A DNA stretch of 64,000 nucleotides from Mycobacterium sp. BK086 (GTDB lineage: Bacteria > Actinomycetota > Actinomycetes > Mycobacteriales > Mycobacteriaceae): assembly GCA_004362315.1 (NCBI GenBank), contig SNWL01000003.1, positions 992,001-1,056,000 on the forward strand, in the 5' to 3' direction. The notes beneath the pieces were generated by a model that was not told the origin of the DNA, searched no databases, and worked only from the letters and a program-made list of their open reading frames with translations. Position 1 is the stretch's first letter. Every line of letters begins with the position of its first letter. The position numbers and the translations under genes were made by a program. Positions 28,606 through 39,398 of the stretch are shown in pieces.

Positions 28606-29667
28606 ATGTCCCGACTGACCCGTCTCGGCTACATCGACGTCCGTCGCACCAGCAACCCGGTGCGTCGCAAAGTCCGCTCGCGCGGCGTCCCGCCGGCACT
28701 GGCTAACAACGAAATCTTCTACACCGAGGATGTGTCGGAGGCTTCCCGGCTGATCGCCAAGACGCTCGGACCGCTCAACCTCACCGTCGGTCCCGACGAG
28801 ATCAGCGGGTTTGCTGCCACGATGCACGGCGTGCGGCTGCGCAACGTGAGCATGCTCTATCTCGACGTACACGTGGCGGCATCCATCGACATCCCGATGC
28901 TCGGCCCGTACTTCGGGGTCCACATGCCGATGAACGGGCGGGCGCTCGTCGAGCATCGCGGACATTCATTTGAAGCCAACACGATTCGGTCGGCGGTGAC
29001 CAGCCCCGGGGTTTCGCTGCGAATGACGTTGGACCACGACTCCCCACAGCTGATCATCCGCGTCGAGGAGCGCGCCATGGTTGCGCACCTGACCCGCCTA
29101 CTCGGACGCAGTCTGAAGCGCCCGCTGGTCTTCGATCCCGAGTTCGATTTGGCAACCGAAGCCGCAATGCGTTGGCACACCGCGGTGCAGCTGATCCATA
29201 CCGAGGTGTTTCACGAGGGCTCGCTGATCCAGCGCGGTCAGGGTATCGGCGCGGTGGAAGAACTTGTCATGAGCAGCCTGCTGCAACTGCAGCCGTCGAA
29301 CTATCACGAGGAGTTCCTCGCTCCGCCACCGTCGGATCAGCGTCGTGCCGTGGTCCAGAACGCGATGAACTACGTCGATGACCACCTTGCCGAGCGGATC
29401 ACGATGGATGCGATCGCCAAAGCGGTGCACATGAGTGTGCGCTCGATCCAGCAGGGATTTCGCGAGGAACTGGGCATGAGCCCGATGAGCTTCGTGCGGG
29501 AACGCCGGCTGGAACGCGTGCAGGAGGAACTCGCCGATGCACTGCCCTCCGACGGCGTCACTGTCACCCAGGTCGCCGAACGCTGGGGTTTCCATCACCT
29601 GGGGAGCTTTGCCGTCGAATACCGCAAGCGCTGGGGTGAGGCGCCATCGGAGACCTTGCGGCGCTGA
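28606..29667 (+). CDS. AraC/XylS-family transcription regulator
   Basis: 353 residues from ATG at 28606; the frame is open upstream but those codons read through the promoter region and are not family-like. Residues ~1-210 form an AraC-binding-like sensor domain. The last ~100 residues have the two helix-turn-helix motifs (ITMDAIAKAVHMSVRSIQQ and VTQVAERWGFHHLGSFAVEY). Divergent orientation from hucM makes the hydrogenase operon the likely target. The 3' end is 13 bp from the convergent cbbR. Effector unknown. Confidence 0.85.
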   Translation: MSRLTRLGYIDVRRTSNPVRRKVRSRGVPPALANNEIFYTEDVSEASRLIAKTLGPLNLTVGPDEISGFAATMHGVRLRNVSMLYLDVHVAASIDIPMLGPYFGVHMPMNGRALVEHRGHSFEANTIRSAVTSPGVSLRMTLDHDSPQLIIRVEERAMVAHLTRLLGRSLKRPLVFDPEFDLATEAAMRWHTAVQLIHTEVFHEGSLIQRGQGIGAVEELVMSSLLQLQPSNYHEEFLAPPPSDQRRAVVQNAMNYVDDHLAERITMDAIAKAVHMSVRSIQQGFREELGMSPMSFVRERRLERVQEELADALPSDGVTVTQVAERWGFHHLGSFAVEYRKRWGEAPSETLRR

Positions 29668-29680
29668 GTGATTCGAGCGG

Positions 29681-30586
29681 TCAGGACGCGGCGCTACGGA
29701 CCCCACTGATCGGACGCCAGCCCAGCCCCCGCTGCCCGACGAGGTGCTTGACCAACAGCTCGGTCGACATCGTCGGAGCGATCTGGCTGACCAGATGCCA
29801 CGGCCGGTTCAGCGGTGTGCCGGGCACCGGTATCTGCACCAGGTCACCGCTGTCCAGGTGCGTCTGCACCGCCTGCTGAGACACCAACGTGACCCCGAGG
29901 CCCGCAGCGGCAGCGGCGACCACCGCACCGTGCGAGCCGAGAACGAGCAGCGGCGGACTCACGTCGAGGTCGTCCAACAACGCCATCGTGGCCGAACGGG
30001 TGCCTGAACCCGGCTCGCGCAGCAGCCACGTCGCCGCCGCGGGTTCGAAATCGGCTGCTGCAGAGGGGGGCCCGACGACGATCAGCGTGTTGGGACTCGC
30101 GGCACGCACTCTGGCCTTCTTACGCAGGTCATCAGGCGGGCGGCCGGCCACCACAAGGTCGACCTCGTGGCGGGCCAACATCGGCCACACCGCATTGCGG
30201 GAGGCCACCTCCAAGTGCAGCACCACGCCTGGGTACTTGGCCCGAAACGACGCCAGGGCCGCGGGGATCAGCAGTTCACCGGCCGTCGTGACCGCGGCCA
30301 ACCGCACCGACCCGTTCTCCGGGTCGGCCTCCCCGCGGGCGGCCAGAATGGCCTCGTCATGCAGCCCGAGGATGCGGCGGGCGTACTCGACGTAGCGTTG
30401 CCCGGCAGCAGTCAGTTTGACGCCTCTGCCGTTTCGGTCGATCAGCGCGATACCGATCTCTTCCGACAGCGCACGCACCGCCGACGAGATCGACGATTCC
30501 GTCACCACCAATCGCTCGGCGGCACCACGCACCGATCCCGTGTCGGCAAGCTCGACAAGTGCACGCAGCCTGGCCTTCGTCGTCAT
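29681..30586 (-). CDS. cbbR: LysR-type regulator, probable CbbR
   Basis: 301 residues. The N-terminal winged helix ([34 protein letters not shown], read in parts) is followed by a periplasmic-binding-like effector domain. It lies at the end of cbbL-cbbS-cbbX on the same strand, in an ATGA overlap with cbbX, so it is likely CbbR. In most autotrophs cbbR is divergent from cbbL; here it would be made from the operon it controls, giving positive feedback. Known CbbR effectors include RuBP, NADPH and phosphoenolpyruvate depending on species. Confidence 0.85.
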   Translation of the reverse strand: MTTKARLRALVELADTGSVRGAAERLVVTESSISSAVRALSEEIGIALIDRNGRGVKLTAAGQRYVEYARRILGLHDEAILAARGEADPENGSVRLAAVTTAGELLIPAALASFRAKYPGVVLHLEVASRNAVWPMLARHEVDLVVAGRPPDDLRKKARVRAASPNTLIVVGPPSAAADFEPAAATWLLREPGSGTRSATMALLDDLDVSPPLLVLGSHGAVVAAAAAGLGVTLVSQQAVQTHLDSGDLVQIPVPGTPLNRPWHLVSQIAPTMSTELLVKHLVGQRGLGWRPISGVRSAAS

Positions 30587-31542
30587 CGCGGCGCCTCACT
30601 CTCCCCATCGTCGAACACCCGGCTGCTCAACAGATCCGCGGGCTCGATCGTCGACAACTCTGCCAGGCCGACCATGCCGGGCTCGGCCAACAGCCGCCGC
30701 GCGTGTCGAAGCCGCGCCCGTTCGAGCGCATTACGCACACTGCGGGCGTTGGCGAACCAGGGCTGGTCCACCCGACGGCGCAGGTAATCGCCGAATACCG
30801 CTGCGGCCTCTTCGGAGAAGCGATAACCCATGGCATCGCTCATCAATGCCGCGATCTCCCCCAGCTCGGCGACGGTGTAATCCGGGAACGAGATGTGATG
30901 GGCGATTCGGCTCTGCATACCGGGGTTGGCCGAGAAGAACTGGTCCATCTTGTCGGCATAGCCGGCCAGAATGACCACGAGATCGTCGCGATTGTTCTCC
31001 ATGACCTGCAGCAGGATCTCGATCGCCTCGGAGCCGTAATCACGCTCGTTCTCAACCTTGTACAGGTAGTAGGCCTCGTCGATGAACAGCACACCGCCCA
31101 TCGCGCGTTTGATCACGTCCTTGGTCTTGGGCGCGGTATGCCCGACGTACTCCCCCACCAGGTCATCCCGGGTCACGCTGACCAGATGGCCGCGCCGAAG
31201 GTAGCCAAGCCGGTGCAGCAGGTCGGCCATCCGCAGCGCCACCGTCGTCTTGCCAGTGCCCGGATTTCCGGTGAAGCACATATGCAGTGTGGGTTGAACA
31301 GCGTCGATACCGAACCGCGCCCGCATCCTGTCGACCAGCAGCAGGGCAGCGATCTCGGCGATGCGGGTCTTGACCGGCTCGAGGCCCACCAGCTCGACAT
31401 CGAGCCGGTCAAGAACATCGTCGATACCCGAATCCTGGCGGGCTGCACCAAGATCCACGACGGCATCGGCCGACAGCACCTCGGGTGCGGTCTCCTCGGA
31501 TCGGAATCCGAACGACACCCGTGGATTGGCGGCCGTGGTCAC
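30583..31542 (-). CDS. cbbX: CbbX, red-type RuBisCO activase
   Basis: 319 residues from GTG at 31542, 7 bp after the cbbS stop; the longer frame upstream overlaps cbbS and is Pro/Thr-rich noise. Walker A (GNPGTGKTT) is at residues ~92-100 and Walker B (GGVLFIDEA) at ~149-157, with the [10 protein letters not shown] pore-loop region at ~131-140. CbbX is an AAA+ ring that frees inhibited red-type RuBisCO by pulling on the CbbL C-terminus. Its presence supports a red-lineage RuBisCO. Confidence 0.95.
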   Translation of the reverse strand: MTTAANPRVSFGFRSEETAPEVLSADAVVDLGAARQDSGIDDVLDRLDVELVGLEPVKTRIAEIAALLLVDRMRARFGIDAVQPTLHMCFTGNPGTGKTTVALRMADLLHRLGYLRRGHLVSVTRDDLVGEYVGHTAPKTKDVIKRAMGGVLFIDEAYYLYKVENERDYGSEAIEILLQVMENNRDDLVVILAGYADKMDQFFSANPGMQSRIAHHISFPDYTVAELGEIAALMSDAMGYRFSEEAAAVFGDYLRRRVDQPWFANARSVRNALERARLRHARRLLAEPGMVGLAELSTIEPADLLSSRVFDDGESEAPR

Positions 31543-31549
31543 CGTCGCC

Positions 31550-31975
31550 TCACTCGCCGGGGTACCGCAGGCCGGCCGGGCGATCGGTGGCGTAGGCGTG
31601 GGTGGTGTAACCGATCGTGCGGTTTGCCTGCTCGGCCCGGTCCAGCCGGAATCCGGGCTCATCCGGCGGCCGGTTCACGATGAACGACAGCGCGGTGGTC
31701 TGCCTGCCGAGGCTGGCATCGTAAGCGTTGAGCCGGATGTAGTGGTTGGGGTAGGCCGCCCGACACGCGTTGACTTCCAACAAGACTCCCGCGGCATCCA
31801 TCAGGTCGAACATCGGCAGTCCCCACATCTCCCAATAGATGTTGCGCGGGTGCGGATCGTCGGTGAACTCCACCGACAGCGGCCAGCCATGACTGAGCGC
31901 GTAGTCGATCTGCGCGGTGATCTCCTCATCGGTGAAGTCGGGCAGATACGAGAAGGTGCCCTGGGTGATTCGCAT
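31550..31975 (-). CDS. cbbS: RuBisCO small subunit
   Basis: 141 residues from ATG at 31975. An ATG two codons upstream (31981) is also possible, but the AGGAG just before it is better spaced for 31975. [19 protein letters not shown] opens the small-subunit fold, and the C-terminal extension (from about [15 protein letters not shown]) is typical of red-type subunits, where it forms the inner beta hairpins. cbbL ends 10 bp upstream. Confidence 0.95.
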   Translation of the reverse strand: MRITQGTFSYLPDFTDEEITAQIDYALSHGWPLSVEFTDDPHPRNIYWEMWGLPMFDLMDAAGVLLEVNACRAAYPNHYIRLNAYDASLGRQTTALSFIVNRPPDEPGFRLDRAEQANRTIGYTTHAYATDRPAGLRYPGE

Positions 31976-31985
31976 GCTCATCTCC

Positions 31986-33467
<1,482 letters not shown>

Positions 33468-33468
33468 C

Positions 33469-33485
33469 TAATCATTAACCATTTA
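33469..33485. promoter_or_regulatory. Candidate CbbR (LysR-type) binding site
   Basis: On the minus strand this reads TAAATGGTTAATGATTA: T/A-rich triplets recur every 7 bp (TAA, TTA, TTA), and one T-N11-A spacing is present. LysR-type CbbR sites are built on T-N11-A and TNA repeats. It lies 53-69 bp upstream of the cbbL start codon. Pattern-based only. Confidence 0.4.
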
Positions 33486-33569
33486 CTTCAGTATTGGGAA
33501 CTCCCCCCAGCCCTCCACCTCCTGGGTGAGGCCGCGCCCGATGGCCGTCCCTACCGTGGCCCCGAACGC

Positions 33570-33627
33570 CGAACAGACGCAAAAGTCCCCAATTACCCGG
33601 CGTGTCGGGGGCTTTCGCGTCTGCTCG
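33570..33627. repeat. Long palindromic element in the fba leader (copy 1)
   Basis: Arms at 33570-33590 and 33607-33627 pair over 21 positions with three non-Watson-Crick positions, some of them wobble. The loop is 16 bases. The arm contains CAGACGCAAAAG and its partner CTTTCGCGTCTG. A related element with the same outer arms is at 42772-42833. It lies 30 bp before the fba start codon, downstream of any fba promoter in the AT-rich block, so it would form a stable hairpin in the leader RNA. Confidence 0.7.
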
Positions 33628-33656
33628 CGCCAGAACCGGAACCAGGGAGGCACACC

Positions 33657-34655
33657 GTGACCACGACTCGACAGATCGCCCAGCAGATGACCACCTTCGG
33701 CAAGGGCATCCTGGCCGCTGATGAAAGCATCGGCACCATGTCATCGCGACTGGAAGGTGCCGGCGTCAACCCCACCGCGCTGAGTCGCCGCGACTACCGT
33801 GAATTACTCGCGACCGCACCGGATCTGGCGAACGGCGTGTCAGGCATCATCCTGTGCGACGAGACCTTGAACCAGGCCTTCGCGGACGGTACCCCGTTCC
33901 CCGAGGCGTGCCGGGCACTGGGCATTTTGCCCGGTATCAAGGTCGACACCGGCGCCAAGCCTTGCCCCGGCCTGCCCGACGAGACGATCACCGAAGGCCT
34001 CGACGGACTGGCCGGCCGCCTGTCCGAATACGCCAAAACCGGTGCGGCGTTTGCCAAGTGGCGTGCGGTGTTCACGATCACCGCCAACACGCCCAGCCTT
34101 GGTGCGATCGTGGCCAACGCCAATGCGCTGGCTCGCTACGCGGCCGCATGCCAGGAGGCCGGCCTGGTCCCGATCGTCGAGCCCGAGGTGCTGACGGCAG
34201 GCGCCCACGGTATCGGCCAATGCGCCGAGGTCACTGCGGCCGTTCACCAGACGGTGCGCGAGCATCTGGCCCTGTTCAACGTCGACCTCGCGGGCATCGT
34301 GCTCAAGCCCAACATGGTCACCGAGGGTTCGGATAATCCCCACCCGGCGACACCCGAAGACGTTGCCGCTGCCACCGTCGAGGTGCTGCGCGCGTGGCCA
34401 GGGGATCTCGCGGGGGTGGCGTTCCTGTCCGGTGGTCAGCCCCCGCAGCGGGCCACGGCGAACCTTGCCGCCATGCAGAGTCACGACACGCCCTGGCCGC
34501 TGACGTTCTCATTCGGGCGGGCGCTGGTGTCTCCAGCGCTGGCCGCCTGGCACGGCGACGAGCAACTGATCGGTGACGGTCAAGCGGCGCTGTCCGCACA
34601 TGTCGCCGCCAATGCGGCCGCCGTGCGGTTGCGCGGCAAGCTTCAGTCGGTCTGA
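33657..34655 (+). CDS. fba: Class I fructose-bisphosphate aldolase
   Basis: 332 residues, GTG start at 33657 with GGGAGG about 7 bp upstream. It is the class I (Schiff base) type: FGKGILAADESIGTMSSR at the N-terminus, KWRAVF at 134-139, and the Schiff-base lysine K217 in IVLKPNMV. It joins triose phosphates to fructose-1,6-bisphosphate or, with erythrose-4-phosphate, to sedoheptulose bisphosphate in the Calvin cycle. Mycobacterial housekeeping aldolase is class II, so this is a second, pathway-dedicated enzyme. Divergent from cbbL; converges on the histidine kinase gene with a 13-bp overlap. Confidence 0.95.
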   Translation: MTTTRQIAQQMTTFGKGILAADESIGTMSSRLEGAGVNPTALSRRDYRELLATAPDLANGVSGIILCDETLNQAFADGTPFPEACRALGILPGIKVDTGAKPCPGLPDETITEGLDGLAGRLSEYAKTGAAFAKWRAVFTITANTPSLGAIVANANALARYAAACQEAGLVPIVEPEVLTAGAHGIGQCAEVTAAVHQTVREHLALFNVDLAGIVLKPNMVTEGSDNPHPATPEDVAAATVEVLRAWPGDLAGVAFLSGGQPPQRATANLAAMQSHDTPWPLTFSFGRALVSPALAAWHGDEQLIGDGQAALSAHVAANAAAVRLRGKLQSV

Positions 34656-35884
34656 GGGGTCTCGGCCACATCGAGCGGAATGGTCACCGTGACAGTGGTT
34701 CCCGATCCCGGCCGCGCCCGAACCGCGAGCCGACCGCCGACGAGTTCAGCCCGCTCGGCCATCGACAACATGCCGTAGCCACCGACATTGTTGGTACCCG
34801 GAACCCGTTCGACACCCGGATCGAACCCAATACCGTTGTCGGACACCTCGAGTCGAGCGGTACTGTCACCGACGGTGAACGACACGGTCGCCGTCATCGC
34901 GCGCGAGTGCTTGACGACGTTCTGCAGGCTTTCCTGGGCGATGCGGTAGAGCGCGACCTCGATGTGCTCGGGTAGCCGATCGTCGGCGAGCTCCAGCTCG
35001 AGGTCCACCTCCATGATCGAGGAAGCCAGACTGGCCAGCCCTCCAGCCAGGCCGAGGTCGTCGAGAACCGGCGGACGCAGGCCGCCGATGGCCGAACGCG
35101 CCTCGGCAAGCGTCAGATCCGCCAGATCGCGGGCCTTTTCGATCTGCTCCGCGGCCTCGACGGTGTCTGTGTCATCGACGGCCCTGGCCGCAGCATCCAA
35201 CCGGTAGGTCAGGCTGACCAATCTCTGCGAGATCCCGTCATGGATATCGGCGGCCAGCCGGCGACGCTCGCTTTCCTGAGCGGCGATCACCTGCTCAGCG
35301 AAGTTCTCGTGCGCTCGCTCACGCGCGCTGAGCTGCCGGTGAAGCCGGGCCTGGTGCAGGGCCCCGGCAATCAGGCGCCCGATGACAAGCAGCAGCTGAA
35401 TGTCGCGCGGGGTGAAATCGCGCCGAGAGATGGTGTGTACGTTGAGAACACCGACAAGCCCACCCGGTTCGGTCTCCATCGGGACCGACGCCATCGAGGT
35501 GAAGTCCGAACCGCGCAGCGACCCGATCGGCACGTAGCGCGGGTCGTCTTCCTTGTTGCTGATGATGACCACCGGCTCGCGGTGGCTGGCCACCCAACCC
35601 GACACGCCTGACCCCAGCGGTAGCCGCACCCGGCCGACCTGTTCGTCGAAGGGCGGGGTGGCACCGGCCAAGGTCAGGGACCGGTCGGTGTCATCGAGGA
35701 CGTGGACGAAGCACACATCGGAAGCGGTGGCGGCGGTGATCATCCGAGCGACCGCGGCGGCCATCGGCTCCACCCCGGGACCGCTGGAAGTGGCCGCGAT
35801 GATGTCGAGCAGCAGCGCAACCTCACGGTCGGCGTCAACCAGGCCGTGAACGTCGTGAGCGCCCAGTCCCCCAGACGGCGTCAC
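34643..35884 (-). CDS. GAF-domain sensor histidine kinase (NarX/DesK-type)
   Basis: 413 residues, GTG start at 35884 in a GTGA overlap with the response regulator. A GAF domain occupies residues ~20-180. A HisKA_3 dimerisation helix follows with phospho-acceptor H215 in DIHDGISQRL, then a HATPase domain with DNGIGFDP and GYGMLSMAER. No membrane segment, so it senses a cytoplasmic signal (ligand or redox) through GAF. It is encoded between fba and rpe on the opposite strand, suggesting control of carbon-fixation genes. Confidence 0.9.
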   Translation of the reverse strand: MTPSGGLGAHDVHGLVDADREVALLLDIIAATSSGPGVEPMAAAVARMITAATASDVCFVHVLDDTDRSLTLAGATPPFDEQVGRVRLPLGSGVSGWVASHREPVVIISNKEDDPRYVPIGSLRGSDFTSMASVPMETEPGGLVGVLNVHTISRRDFTPRDIQLLLVIGRLIAGALHQARLHRQLSARERAHENFAEQVIAAQESERRRLAADIHDGISQRLVSLTYRLDAAARAVDDTDTVEAAEQIEKARDLADLTLAEARSAIGGLRPPVLDDLGLAGGLASLASSIMEVDLELELADDRLPEHIEVALYRIAQESLQNVVKHSRAMTATVSFTVGDSTARLEVSDNGIGFDPGVERVPGTNNVGGYGMLSMAERAELVGGRLAVRARPGSGTTVTVTIPLDVAETPQTD

Positions 35885-36549
35885 TGGAAGATTCCCTCCC
35901 GCAACGCGGTGGCCACCGCGCTCGTTCGATCGCTGACGCCGAGCTTGCGATAAATGGACCGGAGATGGCTTTTCACGGTCTCGTCGCCGATCACCAGCTT
36001 GCTGGCGATGCCACGGTTGGACAGGCCGGTCACCACGAACGACAGGATCTCGCTCTCCCGTTGGGTCAAGCCGTGGCGGGCACCCGGCCAGAACTCGTCG
36101 CGTTGCAGCCGCGCCGCCGTGTCGACCGCACGTGCCGCGAGCCCCGGGTCGATCGCCGTCGCCCCACCCTGCACCAATTCCAGCTGCCGCACGAGTTCGT
36201 CGCTGCTGATCCCCTTGAGCAGATAACCCGATGCACCTACCCGCAGCGCCTGGAACAGATACTGCTCGTCGTCGTAGACCGACAACAGGATCACTTTGCG
36301 CTCGGGGTCGCGCTCCCGAACCGCACGGCACAGGTCAAGGCCGCTGGCACCCTGCATACGCACGTCGCACAGCACGATGTCGGGCTTGAGGCTGGCGATG
36401 ACGCTCAGTGCCAGATCGACACCCACGGCCTCGCCCACCACCCGCACCCGGTTCTTGAACGGGGAGAGCATGGCCTTGAGACCTTCGATCACCATTTCGT
36501 GATCGTCGACAAGAACGACCCGCACTGGTCCATTCGTCGGCGCCGTCAT
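35881..36549 (-). CDS. NarL/FixJ-family response regulator
   Basis: 222 residues, ATG at 36549. The receiver domain has D15/D16 and phospho-acceptor D62 (CDVRMQ). The C-terminal LuxR-type HTH has LTQRESEILSFVVTGLSNRGIA and VKSHLRSIYRKLGV. It is the first gene of the pair with the GAF kinase. It is divergent from rpe-tkt-prk-cbbY across a 126-bp gap that holds a GC-rich palindrome, a likely target. Confidence 0.92.
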   Translation of the reverse strand: MTAPTNGPVRVVLVDDHEMVIEGLKAMLSPFKNRVRVVGEAVGVDLALSVIASLKPDIVLCDVRMQGASGLDLCRAVRERDPERKVILLSVYDDEQYLFQALRVGASGYLLKGISSDELVRQLELVQGGATAIDPGLAARAVDTAARLQRDEFWPGARHGLTQRESEILSFVVTGLSNRGIASKLVIGDETVKSHLRSIYRKLGVSDRTSAVATALREGIFQ

Positions 36550-36675
36550 GGCACCACGATAAGGCACCCGTCTTTTCAACCCCGGCAACTTAACTCGATC
36601 GGTCCCCCCTTCGGGGGACATCAGCCTCGCCGTTGCGGCCCTAGCATCTGGCCAAACACAAGGAGGGATGTGCTG
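36550..36675. promoter_or_regulatory. Divergent promoter region between response regulator and rpe
   Basis: 126 bp. It includes a perfect inverted repeat at 36602-36619 and ends with AGGAGGG at 36661-36667, the rpe ribosome site. It should hold the promoters of both the two-component operon and the rpe-tkt-prk-cbbY operon. Confidence 0.55.
36602..36619. promoter_or_regulatory. Palindrome GTCCCCC-N4-GGGGGAC, candidate operator
   Basis: Perfect 7-bp arms (36602-36608 and 36613-36619) around the loop CTTC. It sits midway between two divergent genes, where an autoregulating response regulator would bind. A related CCCCC-N4-GGGGG lies upstream of nuoA at 18587-18600. It could also act as an RNA hairpin. 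Confidence 0.4.
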
Positions 36676-37371
36676 ATGACTGTGAAGACGACGTCGGCCC
36701 CGAAGCTGGTTGCCTCGGTGCTGCCCGCGGATTTCGCCGAACTCGGGCGTGATGTCGAGCAGATCGACCAGGCCGGCATCGACCGCATCCAATGGGACGT
36801 GATGGATGGGTCATTCGTGCCCAACCTGACTTTCGGACCGGACGTGATCGCGGCCAACCGCGGCCGCACCCCGATCGGATTCGAGGCCCATCTGATGGTC
36901 GACGATCCCGATCCGATGCTGCACCGGTGGGTCGACGCGGGCTGTCAGATCGTCATCGTGCACGCCGAGGCCTGCCGTCATCTGCATCGAACCCTCTCGC
37001 ACATCAGGGATCTCGGTGCACTGGCAGGAGTGGCACTCAATCCGGCCACACCGCTGGAGGCCGTGGTCAACGTCCTCGATGTGACCGATCTGTTGTTGGT
37101 GATGACCGTCAACCCCGGCTTCGGTGGTCAACGCTATCTGGCCGACATGGAGCCCAAGATCGCTGCGGCGCGCGCTGAAATCGAGCTCCGCGGTTTGGAT
37201 ATCGAGCTGGAGGTCGACGGTGGAATCAGCACCTCGACAATCGGAGCCGCCGCGGCCGCCGGTGCCGACGTTTTCTGTACCGGCTCCGCACTGTTCAGCG
37301 GGCCGGGCACCATGAACGAACGTGCGCGTGAGATGCGCAGCGCCGCAACACAAAGGCTGGCCCTGCGATGA
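36676..37371 (+). CDS. rpe: Ribulose-phosphate 3-epimerase
   Basis: 231 residues, ATG at 36676, 8 bp after AGGAGGG. TIM-barrel epimerase signatures are present: SVLPADFAELG, WDVMDGSFVPNLTFGP, HLMV, MTVNPGFGGQRY and EVDGGIS. It interconverts xylulose-5-phosphate and ribulose-5-phosphate, feeding phosphoribulokinase. First gene of rpe-tkt-prk-cbbY; the stop overlaps the tkt start (ATGA). Mycobacteria normally have a core rpe elsewhere, so this may be an autotrophy-specific copy. Confidence 0.95.
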   Translation: MTVKTTSAPKLVASVLPADFAELGRDVEQIDQAGIDRIQWDVMDGSFVPNLTFGPDVIAANRGRTPIGFEAHLMVDDPDPMLHRWVDAGCQIVIVHAEACRHLHRTLSHIRDLGALAGVALNPATPLEAVVNVLDVTDLLLVMTVNPGFGGQRYLADMEPKIAAARAEIELRGLDIELEVDGGISTSTIGAAAAAGADVFCTGSALFSGPGTMNERAREMRSAATQRLALR

Positions 37372-39398
37372 CCTCAGCACCGACCCTCGAAGACGAGGCT
37401 CGCACCAGCGAGCTCGATCTGCTTGCGATGAACACAGTTCGATTCCTTGCGGCCGACGGCGTGCAGGCGGCTGACAGCGGCCATCCGGGGCTCCCACTCG
37501 GCGCGGCGGGAATCGGGTGGGCGCTGTGGTCACGACATCTGCGACATGACCCGGCCAACCCACAGTGGCCGGATCGGGACCGGTTTGTGCTCTCGGCCGG
37601 CCACGGCTCGATGTTGCTCTACGCTCTGCTGCACCTGTTCGGCTACGACCTGCCGATCGACGAACTACGCCGGTTCCGGCAACTCGGTTCGCGGACACCC
37701 GGACATCCCGAATACGGGCACACCCCCGGTGTCGAGACCACCACGGGTCCGCTGGGGCAGGGCCTGGCCAACGGGGTCGGTCTTGCGCTGGCCGAGCGAA
37801 TGCTGGCCGCACGCTGCAACACCGGTGAGCACACCGTCGTCGATCACCGAGTCTGGGTGCTCGCCGGCGATGGCTGTCTGATGGAAGGCATCAGCCACGA
37901 GGCCGCGTCGCTGGCCGGCCGACTGGGCCTCGGCAAGTTGACGGTGATCTTCGACGACAACGACATCACCATCGACGGTCCGGCCCAGCGCAGCTGTGCC
38001 GACGACGTCGAAGCCCGGTTCGCGGCATACGGATGGCACGTGCTGCGGGTCGACGACGGCAACGACGTGCCCGCCCTGGACCGTGCGTTCTGCCGCGCCA
38101 GGGACAACGACGACAAGCCGACGTTCATCCGGGTGAAGACCACCATCGGCTACGGCGCACCGGGTATCGAAGGCACGTCGAAAGCCCACGGCAGCCCTCT
38201 CGGCCCGCAGACGCTCGCCGCGATGCGCTCACGCCTGGACTGGCCGGACAGCGAATTTCACGTTCCCGCTTCGGTCGCCGACACCGCGTCGGCGTCAGCC
38301 GCACAAGGCGGAGCCGCCCGAGCAGTGTGGGAGCAGACATACGCGGACTGGTCGGCGGCGAATCCTGGCCTGGCTCAGCACTTCCCGCTCGACAGAACAC
38401 CTGAGCTCACGACGGTCGACGTGCTGCGACAACTCAGCGTTGATACATCGGCCTCGAAAATGGCCACCCGCAAGGCATCTGGAACCGCGCTGACCGCGCT
38501 GGCCGAAGTGTACCCCGCTCTGATCGGCGGATCCGCCGACCTGGCCGCGTCGACCAACACCGCGATCCCCGGGGGCGATATCGCCCCCGGGGACTACGCG
38601 GGGCGCACCATCCACTTCGGGATCCGCGAACACGCCATGGCAGCGGTGATGAACGGGCTGGCCCTGCACGGCGGCCTGCGTCCGTTCGGCAGCACGTTCT
38701 TGGTGTTCGCCGACTATCTGCGTCCGGCGCTGCGATTGTCGGCACTGATGCGACTGCCGGTGATCTACCTGTTCACCCACGACTCCGTGCACGTCGGCGA
38801 GGACGGGCCCACCCATCAGCCCATCGAGCAGCTCGAGTCGCTGCGATTGATACCCGGCCTGACGGTGTTGCGGCCGGCCGACGCTGCCGAGACCGCACTC
38901 GCCTGGGAACTGGCGGCCACCAACCTGGATGGGCCGACGGCGCTGATTCTGTCCAGACAGGACCTTCCCGTGCTGGACGCCGCCGGCCTCGACGACATTC
39001 GCGTGCACGGCGCGCGCACGGTCCGCGCCGTGCCCGGCAAGGCCGATATCGTGCTCGGCGCATCAGGTTCGGAGGTTGCCCTCGCCCTGCAGGCCGCCGA
39101 CCTGCTGGAAGAACGTGGGGTGAACGCTGCCGTCATGTCTGTGATGTGCCGGGAGTGGCTCGATACCGCACGCGGTTGGTCGGACGTGCCCGCCGTCTGG
39201 ATCGAGGCGGGAGTTCCGACCGGCTGGCGGGCGCTGGCCGGCCCACGCGACGCCGTGGTGGGCATCAGCCGCTTCGGCGAGAGCGGGCCGGGGCCACAGG
39301 TTGCCGAACACCTCGGACTCTCGCCGGCAGCGGTGGCCGAGACCGCACTGCGAACTCTCGGCCGATCGGCCGACGAACCTCCGGATAGCGATGGCTGA
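37368..39398 (+). CDS. tkt: Transketolase
   Basis: 676 residues, typical length. Thiamine-diphosphate binding is seen as GDGCLMEGISHEA with the distal DDNDITIDG metal region. The middle domain has IHFGIREHAMAAVMNG and THDSVHVGEDGPTHQP. It transfers two-carbon units in regeneration of ribulose-5-phosphate. It is the second gene of the cbb operon, overlapping rpe by 4 bp and the second prk by 8 bp. Confidence 0.96.
   Translation: MTSAPTLEDEARTSELDLLAMNTVRFLAADGVQAADSGHPGLPLGAAGIGWALWSRHLRHDPANPQWPDRDRFVLSAGHGSMLLYALLHLFGYDLPIDELRRFRQLGSRTPGHPEYGHTPGVETTTGPLGQGLANGVGLALAERMLAARCNTGEHTVVDHRVWVLAGDGCLMEGISHEAASLAGRLGLGKLTVIFDDNDITIDGPAQRSCADDVEARFAAYGWHVLRVDDGNDVPALDRAFCRARDNDDKPTFIRVKTTIGYGAPGIEGTSKAHGSPLGPQTLAAMRSRLDWPDSEFHVPASVADTASASAAQGGAARAVWEQTYADWSAANPGLAQHFPLDRTPELTTVDVLRQLSVDTSASKMATRKASGTALTALAEVYPALIGGSADLAASTNTAIPGGDIAPGDYAGRTIHFGIREHAMAAVMNGLALHGGLRPFGSTFLVFADYLRPALRLSALMRLPVIYLFTHDSVHVGEDGPTHQPIEQLESLRLIPGLTVLRPADAAETALAWELAATNLDGPTALILSRQDLPVLDAAGLDDIRVHGARTVRAVPGKADIVLGASGSEVALALQAADLLEERGVNAAVMSVMCREWLDTARGWSDVPAVWIEAGVPTGWRALAGPRDAVVGISRFGESGPGPQVAEHLGLSPAAVAETALRTLGRSADEPPDSDG

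Noticed and set aside
36602..36619. DosR (DevR) box
   Set aside because: The DosR box has GGGAC on the left and GTCCC on the right; here the order is reversed, so the match is only apparent.
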